Below, piece by piece: positions 26,559 through 36,272 of a stretch of 64,000 nt of DNA. Every line of letters starts with the position of its first letter. Within the stretch, counting starts at the first letter, position 1. The DNA lies in assembly GCA_963696495.1 (NCBI GenBank), contig CAVOKJ010000004.1:794225-858224 (forward strand). Direction: 5' to 3'. The translations under genes and the position numbers were made by a program. Source of the stretch: Bog-756 sp963696495. Lineage in GTDB: Bacteria > Actinomycetota > Acidimicrobiia > Acidimicrobiales > RAAP-2. Under the pieces are notes generated by a model. It saw nothing but the letters and a program-made list of their open reading frames with translations. It made no database searches and had not been told where the DNA came from.

Positions 26559-27380
26559 CTAGGCGCTGACCCAGGTGAGCGAGAAGGACGAGAGCCCGAG
26601 CGTGCCGGGCTGGATCTCGACCGTGCCCTTCGGGGGCGTCTTGCCCCGCTTGGTCTGGACCACCTGACTCAGTCCTGTGGCCGCGGTGTAGGTGCCGAGG
26701 GAGGCACCGTTGACGCGGGCGTTCGTGAACGTGAACGTGGAGAATGTCGGCACCTTCTTGGTGCCGGGGACCGAGCCTATGAATGCGTACTCCGGTGTGC
26801 TCCCGGGTCCGGTGAGCGTGCTCGAGAATCCCGTGGAGTTGTCAGTGAAGGTCGCGGAGGTCCCGGAGGCCGTTTGGGACGCGGACAGGGAAATCAGATC
26901 GTTGGCGTGCACCGTGGTGCTGAGGGTGGTGCCCGAGCTGTTGATCAGAATGAATGCGGTGTAGACGGGATTTCCCTTGACGCACGCCTCGTAGACGATG
27001 GGCTGGCTCACGCCGCCGCTGGTGTTCTCCAGCAGAATGCCGAAGCCGATGCCCTGCTTCCCCTTGGCGCAGGTGAGCGTCGGAACCTGGAACTGCACCG
27101 AGGCGCTGGCGGGCGGGACGCTGGTGGAGTACACCTGGTACCCGGCGTTTCCTGCGAAGTAGATGACCGGCACGCCGGCGGCGAATGCTGTCGTCGGAGC
27201 CAGCATCTGTACGGACAACCCCACCGCGACCCCGACGGCCGCGACCCCAGACGTGCGGGCGATGCGGTTCCACCCGGGTAGCGCTTGCAAGTGTCTACGG
27301 AGACGCACGGCCACGAGGGCCACTACGCCGAGAATAGCGATGACCGACAGGACGACTTCGATTGTTCCTGGATTCCGCAT
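26559..27380 (-). CDS. Membrane-anchored beta-sandwich protein, G1-peptidase-like
   Basis: A 273-residue protein with an N-terminal membrane helix (about 7-27), a short basic linker, then a second hydrophobic segment ending at TTAFAAG that looks like an export signal. The mature part resembles the G1 (eqolisin/A4) glutamic peptidase fold: VQFQVPTLTCAKGKQGIGFG, YTAFILINS, ANDLISLSA and TPEYAFIG match family strands in order. The catalytic Gln position appears to be Glu (ILLENTSGG), while the catalytic Glu may persist in PEYAF. Peptidase activity is therefore uncertain. ATG 27380 follows GAGGAGG. It is convergent with the giant repeat gene. Confidence 0.5.
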   Translation of the reverse strand: MRNPGTIEVVLSVIAILGVVALVAVRLRRHLQALPGWNRIARTSGVAAVGVAVGLSVQMLAPTTAFAAGVPVIYFAGNAGYQVYSTSVPPASASVQFQVPTLTCAKGKQGIGFGILLENTSGGVSQPIVYEACVKGNPVYTAFILINSSGTTLSTTVHANDLISLSASQTASGTSATFTDNSTGFSSTLTGPGSTPEYAFIGSVPGTKKVPTFSTFTFTNARVNGASLGTYTAATGLSQVVQTKRGKTPPKGTVEIQPGTLGLSSFSLTWVSA

Positions 27381-27566
27381 GACGCTCCTCCTCTGATGCG
27401 TTGGTGTCCCCTCCCTGCAGTGTGAGCGGTGGCGTGCCGACCGTCTGTCCCCCGCGCGACACGACGCGTGACGATTGCCGCGGGTCCCGGTCTGGTCGGG
27501 AGCGGATGCCCGGCCACACGGGCGGGGTGAGGCCTCGGAGCGGCGGACACGCCCTACGCTGCACCG

Positions 27567-28607
27567 ATGACCACCATCGAGGCGCCGCGCGCACTGCCGG
27601 CTTCGCCCCGAGGGCGTCACCGGCACAGCCGGGCCAAGCGTCGCCTGCCGCTGTGGGCCGCCATCGTCTGCTGGGTGGTCGTCGGTGGACTCGGCCTGGT
27701 CATGGCCATGCGCCTGTTCGCCTGGGACCGGTTCGAGCCCTTCGCCATCCTCAACGACCTGACCCTGTTCATCTACCTGCCCGCATGGATCGTGGTCGTG
27801 GTGGCCGCCGTGGGCCGCCGGTTCCTCCTCGCCGCGGCGGCACTCCTCATCGTCCTCCTCCAGATCGTCCTCGTGGCTCCCGAGTTCGCGGCCGCCCAGC
27901 CGGCGCCGTCCTGGACGGACCACGCGCCGAGCATCCGCCTCCTCGACGCCAACGTCTACAACGAGAACCAGTCGATGGCCGGGTACGCCGCCGAGATCAA
28001 GGCCTACCGACCCGGCCTGGTCACCATGGAGGAGGCCAGCCCGACCGACGCGCTCCAGCTGAGGACGGACGGCGCCCTGGTCGGCCTGCCCCATCAGGTG
28101 GAGATCGACCGCTACGACCCGTTCGCCTTCTTCGTGGCGTCGCGGTACCCGATCGACAAGACCGATGTCGTCTACAACTCGTTCGGCCTGCCCCTCATCT
28201 TCCAGATGACCGTCGAACTGCCCTCCGGACCCCAGCCGCTGTGGGTGGTGCACACCATCGCCCCGCTGCCCCGATCGTTCGACGCGTGGAAGGACGGCCT
28301 CGCCACCATCGACGGCGCCCTCGCCGCCCGGGGCACCAAGGGGCTGCTCGTGGTGGGGGATTTCAACGCCACCTGGCAGAGCCAGGGCTTCCGCGCCATC
28401 CTGAGCACGGGCCTGACCGACGGGGCGGCGGCCCGGGGGAAGGCCCTCGACATGACCTGGTCCCAGATCGAGCACCCGCTGCCCCCGTTCGTGCGCATCG
28501 ACCACGTGCTGACCGGTGCGGGTGTGGCCGTCACCCGGATCCAGACGGGTCCCGGCCCCGGCAGCGACCACCGTGACCTGCAGGCTGTCGTCGCCTTGGA
28601 CCGCTAG
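27567..28607 (+). CDS. Membrane endonuclease/exonuclease/phosphatase family protein, copy 1
   Basis: A 346-residue protein with a basic start, about three membrane helices (30-50, 66-82, 87-106) and an extracytoplasmic EEP domain. Active-site motifs are LLDANV (Asn129), TMEEAS (Glu155-156), VVGDFNATW and the terminal GSDHRDL with Asp334-His335. The family hydrolyses phosphodiester bonds in nucleic acids or lipids. The membrane form found in actinobacteria has no agreed substrate. A close paralogue lies at 45953-46984 in the same orientation, and the polysaccharide genes lie between them. Confidence 0.85.
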   Translation: MTTIEAPRALPASPRGRHRHSRAKRRLPLWAAIVCWVVVGGLGLVMAMRLFAWDRFEPFAILNDLTLFIYLPAWIVVVVAAVGRRFLLAAAALLIVLLQIVLVAPEFAAAQPAPSWTDHAPSIRLLDANVYNENQSMAGYAAEIKAYRPGLVTMEEASPTDALQLRTDGALVGLPHQVEIDRYDPFAFFVASRYPIDKTDVVYNSFGLPLIFQMTVELPSGPQPLWVVHTIAPLPRSFDAWKDGLATIDGALAARGTKGLLVVGDFNATWQSQGFRAILSTGLTDGAAARGKALDMTWSQIEHPLPPFVRIDHVLTGAGVAVTRIQTGPGPGSDHRDLQAVVALDR

Positions 28608-28752
28608 TGGTCGGCGGACGGGGCCATCTGCTCGGTCGGGTGGCTGCCCACGACGCATCGGAGGACGCGGGCTATACAATCCACCTCTCGGCGCACGACG
28701 AGGGTGTCGATCCGTGCCGTCGGGGGCATCGCCGGCAAAGAGCGGAGCGCGC

Positions 28753-29922
28753 ATGACGGTCAGAGTCGCAGTGCTCACCCAACACGGAGCGTGGAGCGCG
28801 TCGACCAGGTTCCGGGCCATCCAACATGTCGAGCGCCTGCGGACCCGCCTCGGTCAGGTCGATCTCTATGTGGCCGACGACCGACCCCGTCGACGCCCGG
28901 GTCGGCTCGGCCAGGTCCTCTACTTCACGGGCCACGGTCGCCGGTACGTGGCCCGCTACCGCGAGGTCTCCTCGATCGCCCCCGGCTACGACGCGCTCTT
29001 CGTCCAACGTGGCCTCTACGCGCTGGGACCGGGCGCCATCGCGGGGGCGGTCGAGCACTTCGACGGTCGGGTCGTCTACGACCTCGACGACGACGTCTAC
29101 TCGGAGACCCCGGCGTCCCGGGGGAAGGGTGCGGTGGCCCACTGGCTGTACGGGCCCCAGCAGGCCCGCCGGATCCTGGCGCGGGCCGACGACCTCGTGG
29201 TGAGCACCGAGGTGCTGGCCGACCGGATCCGCTCCCTCCGGCGTTCCACCGACGACGCCCACGCCCGCCCGGCTGCGTCGCCGACCACTCCGCCGTCGAT
29301 CACCGTGCTGCCGACCGTGCCCGACGTCGACACCTACGAACAGGCCGTGGACGGGGGGACGCCGGGCCTGATCGGTTGGGCGGGGACCAACGGCGGGCTG
29401 GCCTACCTCGACCCACTGGCTCCCGTCTTTCGCCGACTCGCCGAGGAAGGACTCGGCCGACTCCGGGTCGTCTCCTCGGCACCGTGGTCCGGACCGTCCG
29501 AGTTCCGTCCCTGGCGACTGGAGGAGGAGCCCGGGCTCTTCGCACCCTTCGCCGTCGGGATCATGCCTCTGCCCGACACCGACTACGCCCACGCAAAGGC
29601 CGGCTTCAAACTCCTCCAGTACATGGCCGCCGGTGTCCCCGTGGTCGCCAGCCCGGTCGGGGTCAACCGGGAACTGGTCGAGCGCTCGGGGGCCGGCCTG
29701 CTGGCGGCCACGCCCGATCAGTGGAGCGACGCCCTGAGCACCCTGCTCGCCGACCGGGAGCTCCGGTCCAGCATGGGGGCGTCCGGGCGCGCCTTCGTCG
29801 AGACGTTCGCCGACCTCGATGTCCAGGCCGACGTGTTGGCCGCCCTGCTGCGCGGGGAGGCCGCGGATTCCGACACGGGCGTGGCCGTTGCGCCCGGGCG
29901 CGAACGGTCCGACGACAAGTAG
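28753..29922 (+). CDS. Glycosyltransferase, GT-B fold
   Basis: A 389-residue cytosolic protein. VVYDLDDDVY (about 98-107) and the C-terminal donor-binding part (VGIMPLPDTDYAHAKAGFKLLQYMAAGVPVVASPVG, split here only for description into PLPDT, KAGFKLLQYMAAG and PVVASPVG) match family 1/4 glycosyltransferases, including the ExxxxxxE-like region before the final helices. It should add a sugar from a nucleotide donor to a lipid-linked chain. ATG 28753 is chosen because the preceding codons in frame overlap the EEP gene. It is transcribed toward the polysaccharide operon and probably belongs to the same locus. Confidence 0.8.
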   Translation: MTVRVAVLTQHGAWSASTRFRAIQHVERLRTRLGQVDLYVADDRPRRRPGRLGQVLYFTGHGRRYVARYREVSSIAPGYDALFVQRGLYALGPGAIAGAVEHFDGRVVYDLDDDVYSETPASRGKGAVAHWLYGPQQARRILARADDLVVSTEVLADRIRSLRRSTDDAHARPAASPTTPPSITVLPTVPDVDTYEQAVDGGTPGLIGWAGTNGGLAYLDPLAPVFRRLAEEGLGRLRVVSSAPWSGPSEFRPWRLEEEPGLFAPFAVGIMPLPDTDYAHAKAGFKLLQYMAAGVPVVASPVGVNRELVERSGAGLLAATPDQWSDALSTLLADRELRSSMGASGRAFVETFADLDVQADVLAALLRGEAADSDTGVAVAPGRERSDDK

Positions 29923-30057
29923 CTCGGAACCGCGCCGTTAGCGACGACGCCGCGACCCGTCGGATGGGCCCCGCGGTCCTCGTTGTCGTCGCTGACGCCC
30001 GGTTACTCTTGGTGGCGGCGTCACCTCGCGGGGAGTCGGTAATGGACCGGTTCCCGC

Positions 30058-31401
30058 GTGGTGGTGCACAATGCCGCGATCGCCCAGACCACACGTCCTG
30101 CGCATGAGCTCCGGACATGGCTCGGCTCGCTCCGTGCCCGGTCGACCGGTAGCGCGCGTGTGAACGTCTGGACCGTGGTGGTGCTGGTGCTCGTCATGGC
30201 CGTGGGCACGACCGCGGCGATCCTGGCATCGACGGGCACCGGAACGTCCGGTGCGTCCGGCGCGGCGCCGCAGCGGCGCAGCCACGCGGTGGCCCGGAGC
30301 GGCGCGACGACGCTCCCGCCCCGTCCTTCTCCCACGGCGAGCGACGCGGCGCAGCGACTGGTGAGCCAGGGCGCCGCCGCCTGGCTGACCTCGGACGTGA
30401 GCCAGATGGTGGCCGCCCAGTCGCCGACCAATGAGATCGGGCTGTGGATCGGGGGCGATCCCGTGCAGTGGCGCGCCAACTCGGGGCCGGGTCTGGCAGC
30501 GGCCGCGGTGGCGGCACTCGACGGCAACGCCACCATGCGCAGCGACGCCATCCAGACCTTCAACGCCCTCATCGGCGCGCACCAGCAGCCGAACGGTTCC
30601 TTCACCGCCGTCGCCGGCACGGCGGGTCCACAGTCGGCCGACGTGGACACCATGTTCTTCGTCACCAACCTGGGCATGGCCCTGTGGGCCCTACGGTCGC
30701 AGCTACCGGCCTCCGACGTGGCGACCTGGACGTCCGCCGTCACCGGTGGGGCCAACTACCTCGTCTACAACGGGAACCTCCGCTACTACACCAACGGCAA
30801 CATCGCCGTCGGCAACGCCTTGGTGATGGCCCTCGCCTACTGGGCCACCGACGACCCCATCTATGAGGGTGACTACACCCAGGCGGTGTCCTTCGCCATC
30901 GCTCCGCCCCAGACCGGTCAGTCGGCCGGATTCGGGTTCGTCACCACCAAGGTGCCGACCCAGGCCGACGGTTCCGACGGCGCCGGCTACTTCGCCGAGT
31001 CCGGTGGCGGCACCCCCGGGTTCGACGCCAACTACACCGAGCTGCAGCTGGACCAACTGGTCCGGCTCTACCTGGTGACCAAGTCGGCTGCGGTCCTCCG
31101 TCTGATCAACATGGAATTCAACCAGGAGTGGCCATCGGTAAATGCGACCACCTGGGAACTCGACACATCGGGCGGAACCCGGCACCCACAGCCCGATCGG
31201 TATGTCCCCTATGTGACTCCCGCTTTGGAGCTTTTGGCGCTCTATGGAGGCCGCAACGACCTGGCCGGCTATGTGCAAAGCCACCTGCAGGAGATGCGAA
31301 ACTACTACGCCGGCTACACCACAAACTGGAGTCCGGGAGGCGTCTATGGATTCGGGGTCGAGGCGGCATCGCTGGTGCTGATGGCCGACTCACCGTCGTG
31401 A
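30058..31401 (+). CDS. Membrane-anchored alpha-helical-toroid protein, possible glycan-active enzyme
   Basis: A 447-residue protein with a single membrane helix (about 37-58), a Ser/Thr/Pro-rich linker, then a helical domain with repeats of aromatic helix pairs (IGLWIGGDPVQWRANSG, NLGMALWALRSQ, YTELQLDQLVRLYLVTKSAAVL). This resembles (alpha/alpha)6 barrels of glycoside hydrolases and polysaccharide lyases, but I cannot assign a family. The C-terminal part is less GC-rich. The start is uncertain: GTG 30058 has a weak site, and GTG 30160 just before the helix is an alternative. Its place among polysaccharide genes suggests a role in trimming or export of the polymer. Confidence 0.65.
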   Translation: MVVHNAAIAQTTRPAHELRTWLGSLRARSTGSARVNVWTVVVLVLVMAVGTTAAILASTGTGTSGASGAAPQRRSHAVARSGATTLPPRPSPTASDAAQRLVSQGAAAWLTSDVSQMVAAQSPTNEIGLWIGGDPVQWRANSGPGLAAAAVAALDGNATMRSDAIQTFNALIGAHQQPNGSFTAVAGTAGPQSADVDTMFFVTNLGMALWALRSQLPASDVATWTSAVTGGANYLVYNGNLRYYTNGNIAVGNALVMALAYWATDDPIYEGDYTQAVSFAIAPPQTGQSAGFGFVTTKVPTQADGSDGAGYFAESGGGTPGFDANYTELQLDQLVRLYLVTKSAAVLRLINMEFNQEWPSVNATTWELDTSGGTRHPQPDRYVPYVTPALELLALYGGRNDLAGYVQSHLQEMRNYYAGYTTNWSPGGVYGFGVEAASLVLMADSPS

Positions 31402-31584
31402 TCCGGGCCGGCCGGCGAACACGGCGCGTCCACCCCCGTTCACGGACCGCGGTGGGTCCCGATCCAGCTTGCGGTCGACATCCGGTGGCCGTACCATTGC
31501 CCCACGGAACATGCAGGTAGACAGGGTTGGGAACGGGGCAGCGCCGCTGCCGGCCCGGTCCGGTCTGGAGAGGGCGACTGACCG

Positions 31585-32388
31585 GTGGCACCCATCTTGA
31601 ACCGCACCGAACTGCTGGAGCTGGCCGACGAGAAGTCCGCCGAGTACCACGGGGCCGAGCCCTTCCCCCATATCGTCATCGACGGCTTCCTGGCGCCCGA
31701 GTTGATCGCTGCTCTCATACGGGACTTCCCCGGCCCGGAGGCGACCGAATGGCTGGCGTACAACTCCAAGCGGGAACTGAAGCTCGCCCTCGAGGACGAG
31801 ATGCTCATGCCGCCGAGACACATTGATGTCTTGCGGGAGCTCAACGGTCAGGTGTTTGTGGAATTCCTCGAGCAGATGACCGGGATCACCGGCCTCATCC
31901 CCGATCCGCAGTTCCGAGGGGGTGGTCTGCACCAGATCATGCCCGGGGGGATGCTCAAGCTGCATGCCGACTTCGACATGCATCCCCGGATGAAGGTGCA
32001 CCGCCGACTCAACGCCATCCTGTACCTGAACGAGGAGTGGGCGCCGTCCTACGGTGGCGGACTCGAGCTGTGGGACAAGCAGGCGACGGCCATGGTCACG
32101 ACCATCGCCCCGTTGGCCAACCGCCTGGTCGTCTTCGAGACCACCGACGACAGCTTCCACGGACACCCCGATCCGCTGAGCTGCCCCGAGGGTCGGAGCC
32201 GCCGGTCGATGGCGTGGTATTACTACACGGCTCTGCCTGCCGACAGCGACCGCACCGGCCGCACGCCGATCTTCCGCGAACGACCGGGGGAGAAGATCAC
32301 AACCCGCGCCGAGGACGTCCGGTCGAAGGTGTTGGCCATGGTGCCCGACTCGGCCAAGGAGGCGGGCAAGCGCCTGCTCAACCGGTAG
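31585..32388 (+). CDS. 2-oxoglutarate/Fe(II)-dependent oxygenase-like protein
   Basis: A 267-residue protein with the double-stranded beta-helix of prolyl-hydroxylase-like oxygenases. The iron triad is visible as LHADFD (His127, Asp129) and SFHGHPD (His192), and a basic residue in the segment GRSRRSMAWYYYT (Arg205-207) would bind 2-oxoglutarate. NAILYLNEEW and GGGLELWD are family landmarks. It is close to Tpa1/prolyl-hydroxylase-type proteins often found in polysaccharide loci, where substrates are sugars or proteins, though the substrate here is unknown. GTG 31585 is the start. Its last 11 bases overlap the convergent glycosyltransferase gene. Confidence 0.82.
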   Translation: MAPILNRTELLELADEKSAEYHGAEPFPHIVIDGFLAPELIAALIRDFPGPEATEWLAYNSKRELKLALEDEMLMPPRHIDVLRELNGQVFVEFLEQMTGITGLIPDPQFRGGGLHQIMPGGMLKLHADFDMHPRMKVHRRLNAILYLNEEWAPSYGGGLELWDKQATAMVTTIAPLANRLVVFETTDDSFHGHPDPLSCPEGRSRRSMAWYYYTALPADSDRTGRTPIFRERPGEKITTRAEDVRSKVLAMVPDSAKEAGKRLLNR

Positions 32389-33544
32389 GGCCGACCGCCG
32401 GCGAGCGGCCCCTGCGGTCGGCGCCGGTGCGGTAGGCGGTCTCCAGGGCGTCGACCTGCGCCGTCCAGGTGCAGTGCCGGGCGGCCCATGCCGCCGCTGC
32501 ACCACCCAGTTCGTCCCGGGCGGGAGCGTCGTGGGCCAGGCCGGCGATGGCCTTGGCCAGTCCGGGGACATCGCCCGGCTCCACGATCACCCCGGTGACA
32601 CCGTCCTCCACCATGTCGACGAAGGCCGGCACCGAGGTGGCGACGACCGGGCGTCCCGCCACCAGGGCCCGGACGAGGATCCCGCTCACCGGATTCGACG
32701 TGAGGTACGGGAGCACGACGATGGCCGCGCCGGAGATGGTGGCGTCGAGCTCCCCGTCGTCCACCCGGCCGTGCCAGGTGACGTCGGTGCCGGAGGCCTC
32801 GACGCGGGCGCGGAGACCGGCGACGTACCCGTCGTACTGGCGCCGGTGCCCGCCCAGGATGTGCAGGCGGAGACCGGTGGTCGGCCCGACCTCCTCCCAG
32901 GCGTCGAGGAGGGTGTCGATCCCCTTGGACTGGGCGATGAAGCCGGCGAAGACGACCGAGTCGCCCTCCGACGGGGGCCGGGTGGCACCCGGAGGGTCGG
33001 CACCGAGGGGGATGACCACCACCGGCGCCAGCCCGGCCGAGGCGAGATCGCTCCGCGACCGGTCGCTCAAGGCGACCCAACAGCGGGTCCGGCGCTGCAG
33101 CAGTTGCCGCAGGGGACGGTCGAGCACGGGGGCGAAGAGCTTGTGGGCCACGGCGTCGCGCCGGCCGGGACGGGTGTGGATGACACCGCTCCCTGGAGCG
33201 GTCACCACGGTCGGGCCGTCGTGGAGGACGGTGACGAGGTCACCGCGCAGCAGGCTCGCCCAGATGCCGATCCAGAACGCGGCGAGGGCGGTGCGGCCCA
33301 GCTCGACGTGGACGACGTCGGCCGCCCGGATCCGGTCCCGGTTCCTCCACACCGTCCGTAGGCCGTCGAGCGCCGGCGATCCCTCGTCGTCACCGACCAG
33401 CTCGGTGACATCGGTGCCCCGCGCCCGGAGCTCGACGACGGTGGCACCGGCCACGTAGGCGATGCCGCCCTGGTCGGGCCGGATCACCACGACGTGGCGA
33501 ATCGGACCGACCGGGTGCCCGGCGGGTGGATGGGCGGTGGTCAC
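32378..33544 (-). CDS. Glycosyltransferase family 4
   Basis: A 388-residue GT-B protein, last gene of the polysaccharide operon. VVIRPDQGGIAYVAGATVVELRARG at the start is the acceptor-side loop (seen here as DQGGIAYVAG). The donor side shows VVFAGFIAQSKGIDTLLDAW, TSNPVSGILVRALVAGRPVVA (as SGILVRALVAGRPV) and EDGVTGVIVEPGD, all family 4 landmarks. GTG 33544 overlaps the stop of the flippase gene by four bases (GTGA), after CTGGAGG. It should add one sugar of the repeat unit from a nucleotide donor at the cytoplasmic face. Confidence 0.88.
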   Translation of the reverse strand: MTTAHPPAGHPVGPIRHVVVIRPDQGGIAYVAGATVVELRARGTDVTELVGDDEGSPALDGLRTVWRNRDRIRAADVVHVELGRTALAAFWIGIWASLLRGDLVTVLHDGPTVVTAPGSGVIHTRPGRRDAVAHKLFAPVLDRPLRQLLQRRTRCWVALSDRSRSDLASAGLAPVVVIPLGADPPGATRPPSEGDSVVFAGFIAQSKGIDTLLDAWEEVGPTTGLRLHILGGHRRQYDGYVAGLRARVEASGTDVTWHGRVDDGELDATISGAAIVVLPYLTSNPVSGILVRALVAGRPVVATSVPAFVDMVEDGVTGVIVEPGDVPGLAKAIAGLAHDAPARDELGGAAAAWAARHCTWTAQVDALETAYRTGADRRGRSPAVGPTG

Positions 33545-35082
33545 GGGCGCCTCCAGAGGACGACTTGACGGGGGAGTGGGAGCGGGATCTCCTCGGGCCA
33601 GCCGCCGAGGACGATGAGCGCGGCCAGGAACGCCACGCCGGAGGCGACCATCGAGGGCAGGACCCACCGATCGGTCAGCGCCCAGACCCCGACCATGGCC
33701 AACATGGCGAGGACGGGGACCACGGTGACCCGCACCGCCCAGCGGAACTCGATCAGGCCGCGCAGCCCGAGGGCGAATCCGAGGGCCACCCCCACCTCGG
33801 TGGCCACGGTGAGCCACGCCGAGGCGGTCACGCCGAAGTGGGGGACCAGGGCCAGATTGCCGGCCACGTTGAACACCAGGGCCAGCGATCCCTGGATGAT
33901 CAGCCATCGGGTGCGTCGCGAGGCGATCAGGGCGGCACCGAAGATGTTGGACAACAGGGCGGCCACCCCTGACAGGGCGAGGATGCGGACCAGCGGGATG
34001 GCCGGTGCGAAGTCCTTCCCGTAGAAGATCCTGACGAAGAAGGGAGCGAAGAGCAGCACGCCGACGCACAGGGGGAGGGCCGCGGCGGTGAGCCAGTGCC
34101 AGGCCCGGGCCACCAGCTTGCCCAGCTCCCCCCGGTCGCCGACCGTCGAGGCCATGCCCGGGAGGATGGCGCTCACCACCAGGCCGGGCACGGTCACCAG
34201 CAGGGAGAGCGACTTGGTGGCCGCCGCGTAGTAGGCGACCTGTCGACTCGACACGATGAAGCCGACGATGGACAGGTCGAGCGTGAAGTAGGCGCTGGAC
34301 AGCAGTGAGCTGATCCCGAGGGGAAGCGAGTCGGTCAGCATCCGCTTGCTGAGGTGCCGGGACGAGGTGCCGCCGTCGACGAGGCGCAGGCCGGCGACGG
34401 TGACGACCACGGCGTTGAGGACGATCATCACCGACATGGCGACGGCGACGGCGACCGGGCCGCCGCCGGCCAGCGCCACGGTCACGACCACCACGACCTG
34501 GGCCACGTTGCTGGCGACGTCCAGGGCACCCAGTTGGCCCACCTTGTAGTTGGCGTAGAAGACCTGGCGGACCCCGCTGAGGCCGAACAGCGCCACCGCC
34601 GGGGCCAGCACCACCAGCACCTGGATCCGGACCACGTCCAGTCCGACGGCGATCGAGAAGCCCACCACGACCAGTCCGACCATCCCGGACCAGGCGGTCT
34701 GGGTCTTGAGCATCGACCGCACCAGCGAGCCGTCGTCGCTGCGACCGCGGCCCAGCTCGCGACCGAGGACGTTCCCGAATCCGAAGTCGCAGGCCGACAG
34801 GGCCAGGTAGTACATGGCGAGGCCGGCGGCGTAGGCGCCGAACCCGGACACCCCGAGCTTCCGGGCGAGGACGGCCGTGGAGATGGCCGAGAGGACCTGG
34901 ACGGCGATGCGCCGGACGAAGAGCTGCGAGGCCGACGTGGCGATCTTCTTGGAGATGGGCGTGCCGGCCGGTGCCGTCTGCTCGCCGGTCTGCTCGCCGG
35001 CGGGGTTGCCGGTCCGGTCGCCGCCGGGGCGGTCGTCGCCGTCCCCGGGGCTCCCCTTGTCGAGGGACGTGGTGTCGGTCAC
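33541..35082 (-). CDS. Polysaccharide flippase, Wzx-like
   Basis: A 513-residue membrane protein of the MOP/polysaccharide transport superfamily, with about 12-14 helices after a charged Gly/Asp-rich start of 45 residues. SQLFVRRIAVQVLSAISTAVLARKLG is the usual first helix (seen as QVLSAISTAVLARKLG), and FGFGNVLGREL and SLPLGISSLLSS are typical of Wzx. It would flip the undecaprenyl-linked repeat unit across the membrane to meet the polymerase encoded upstream. GTG 35082 overlaps the preceding gene by four bases (GTGA). Confidence 0.88.
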   Translation of the reverse strand: MTDTTSLDKGSPGDGDDRPGGDRTGNPAGEQTGEQTAPAGTPISKKIATSASQLFVRRIAVQVLSAISTAVLARKLGVSGFGAYAAGLAMYYLALSACDFGFGNVLGRELGRGRSDDGSLVRSMLKTQTAWSGMVGLVVVGFSIAVGLDVVRIQVLVVLAPAVALFGLSGVRQVFYANYKVGQLGALDVASNVAQVVVVVTVALAGGGPVAVAVAMSVMIVLNAVVVTVAGLRLVDGGTSSRHLSKRMLTDSLPLGISSLLSSAYFTLDLSIVGFIVSSRQVAYYAAATKSLSLLVTVPGLVVSAILPGMASTVGDRGELGKLVARAWHWLTAAALPLCVGVLLFAPFFVRIFYGKDFAPAIPLVRILALSGVAALLSNIFGAALIASRRTRWLIIQGSLALVFNVAGNLALVPHFGVTASAWLTVATEVGVALGFALGLRGLIEFRWAVRVTVVPVLAMLAMVGVWALTDRWVLPSMVASGVAFLAALIVLGGWPEEIPLPLPRQVVLWRRP

Positions 35083-36272
35083 GGCGCTACGGTCTCCCGG
35101 TAGAGGTCGAGGTAGCGGTCCGCCACCGACGGCCACGACCATCGGGGGTGGGCGTGGGCCCGGGCCCGACCACGCAGCGCTTCGAGCAATCCGGTCTGGT
35201 CGACGAGCAGGCCGACCGCCTTGGCCAGGTCGCCCGGACCGGGGCCGGGGGCCACGAGGAGCGGGTGGAGGTCGCCCACGAGCTCCGGGTTGGCACCGAC
35301 CGGCGTGACCAGGGCTGGCGTGCCGACGGCCAACGATTCGGCGGTGGCGAGCCCGAAGCCCTCCAGCTGCTGGGTCGGCGTGACGGTGAGGTCGGCGGCC
35401 CGGTACCAGTCGCGGAGCTCGGCCTCGCCGACCCGGCCGAGCAGGTGGACCTGCGATTCGAGGCCGTGGGCGTGGATCCGGGCCCGGACCTCCGGGCGCT
35501 GGTGGCCGTCGCCGGCGATGGCCAGCCGGGCCCCGGGCCGGCGGGCCAGGATCTCGGGCATGGCGTCGACCAATTCGAGTATGCCGGTGCGCGCCGTCAG
35601 CCGTCGTGCGGCGAACAGGAGGGGATCCGCGCTCCGGGCCCACGGTGGCCGCAACCGGGACCCGGGGGAGAACCACCCGGTGTCGATGCCTCCGGCCACC
35701 AGCCGGCTGGCCCGCCCCGTCGGCCCGGACAGCTCCTCCAACTCGGCGCGCATGAAGTCGGACAGGACCACGGCCCGGCGCGCCCGTGAGACGACCAGCC
35801 GTTCGGCGGTGCGCAGGGCACCGACGGCCATCTGCTGGACGGGCCCGGGCAGGGCGTACGAACCGCCCCGCTCGCTCAGCATCTCCTTGTGGACCGGGGC
35901 GTGGAACGTGTACAGGTAGGGACGCCGGGTGAGACCCACCGGCAGGGTGGTGATGGCGTAGTGACCGTGGACCACGCACCCGGGCCCGAGCCTTCGGACG
36001 TGACGCACCGTGCCGAGGCCGACCGCGGTCGGGTACTGCAGGGCGAAGGTGAGTCGGTCCTTGCTCGGAACGGGCTGTCGGATGATGTGCACCCCGTCCC
36101 TCCCGTCCTCGTCGAGAGGGTCCTCCTCGTGCACCTGCTTGGTGATCACGGTGACACCGAGGCCCTTGGCCACCAGCGCGGCGGACAGCTCGCGCACGTA
36201 GCGCTCGAGGCCTCCGAGCTTGTCGGGGGCCACGGCATTGGTCAGCATGAGGACCGAGTCGACGTCGTCCAT
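35079..36272 (-). CDS. Glycosyltransferase family 4
   Basis: A 397-residue GT-B enzyme. The acceptor-side loop DKLGGLERYVRELSAAL, the linker VLSDFMRAELEEL, the donor-side LLFAARRLTARTGILELVDA and the EGFGLATAESLAVGTPALVTPVG region (conserved as EGFGLATAE) are all standard for family 4. It retains both family Glu residues of the EGFGLATAE element. ATG 36272 touches the previous stop as TGATG. It should extend the lipid-linked repeat unit. Donor and linkage cannot be read from sequence. Confidence 0.88.
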   Translation of the reverse strand: MDDVDSVLMLTNAVAPDKLGGLERYVRELSAALVAKGLGVTVITKQVHEEDPLDEDGRDGVHIIRQPVPSKDRLTFALQYPTAVGLGTVRHVRRLGPGCVVHGHYAITTLPVGLTRRPYLYTFHAPVHKEMLSERGGSYALPGPVQQMAVGALRTAERLVVSRARRAVVLSDFMRAELEELSGPTGRASRLVAGGIDTGWFSPGSRLRPPWARSADPLLFAARRLTARTGILELVDAMPEILARRPGARLAIAGDGHQRPEVRARIHAHGLESQVHLLGRVGEAELRDWYRAADLTVTPTQQLEGFGLATAESLAVGTPALVTPVGANPELVGDLHPLLVAPGPGPGDLAKAVGLLVDQTGLLEALRGRARAHAHPRWSWPSVADRYLDLYRETVAP

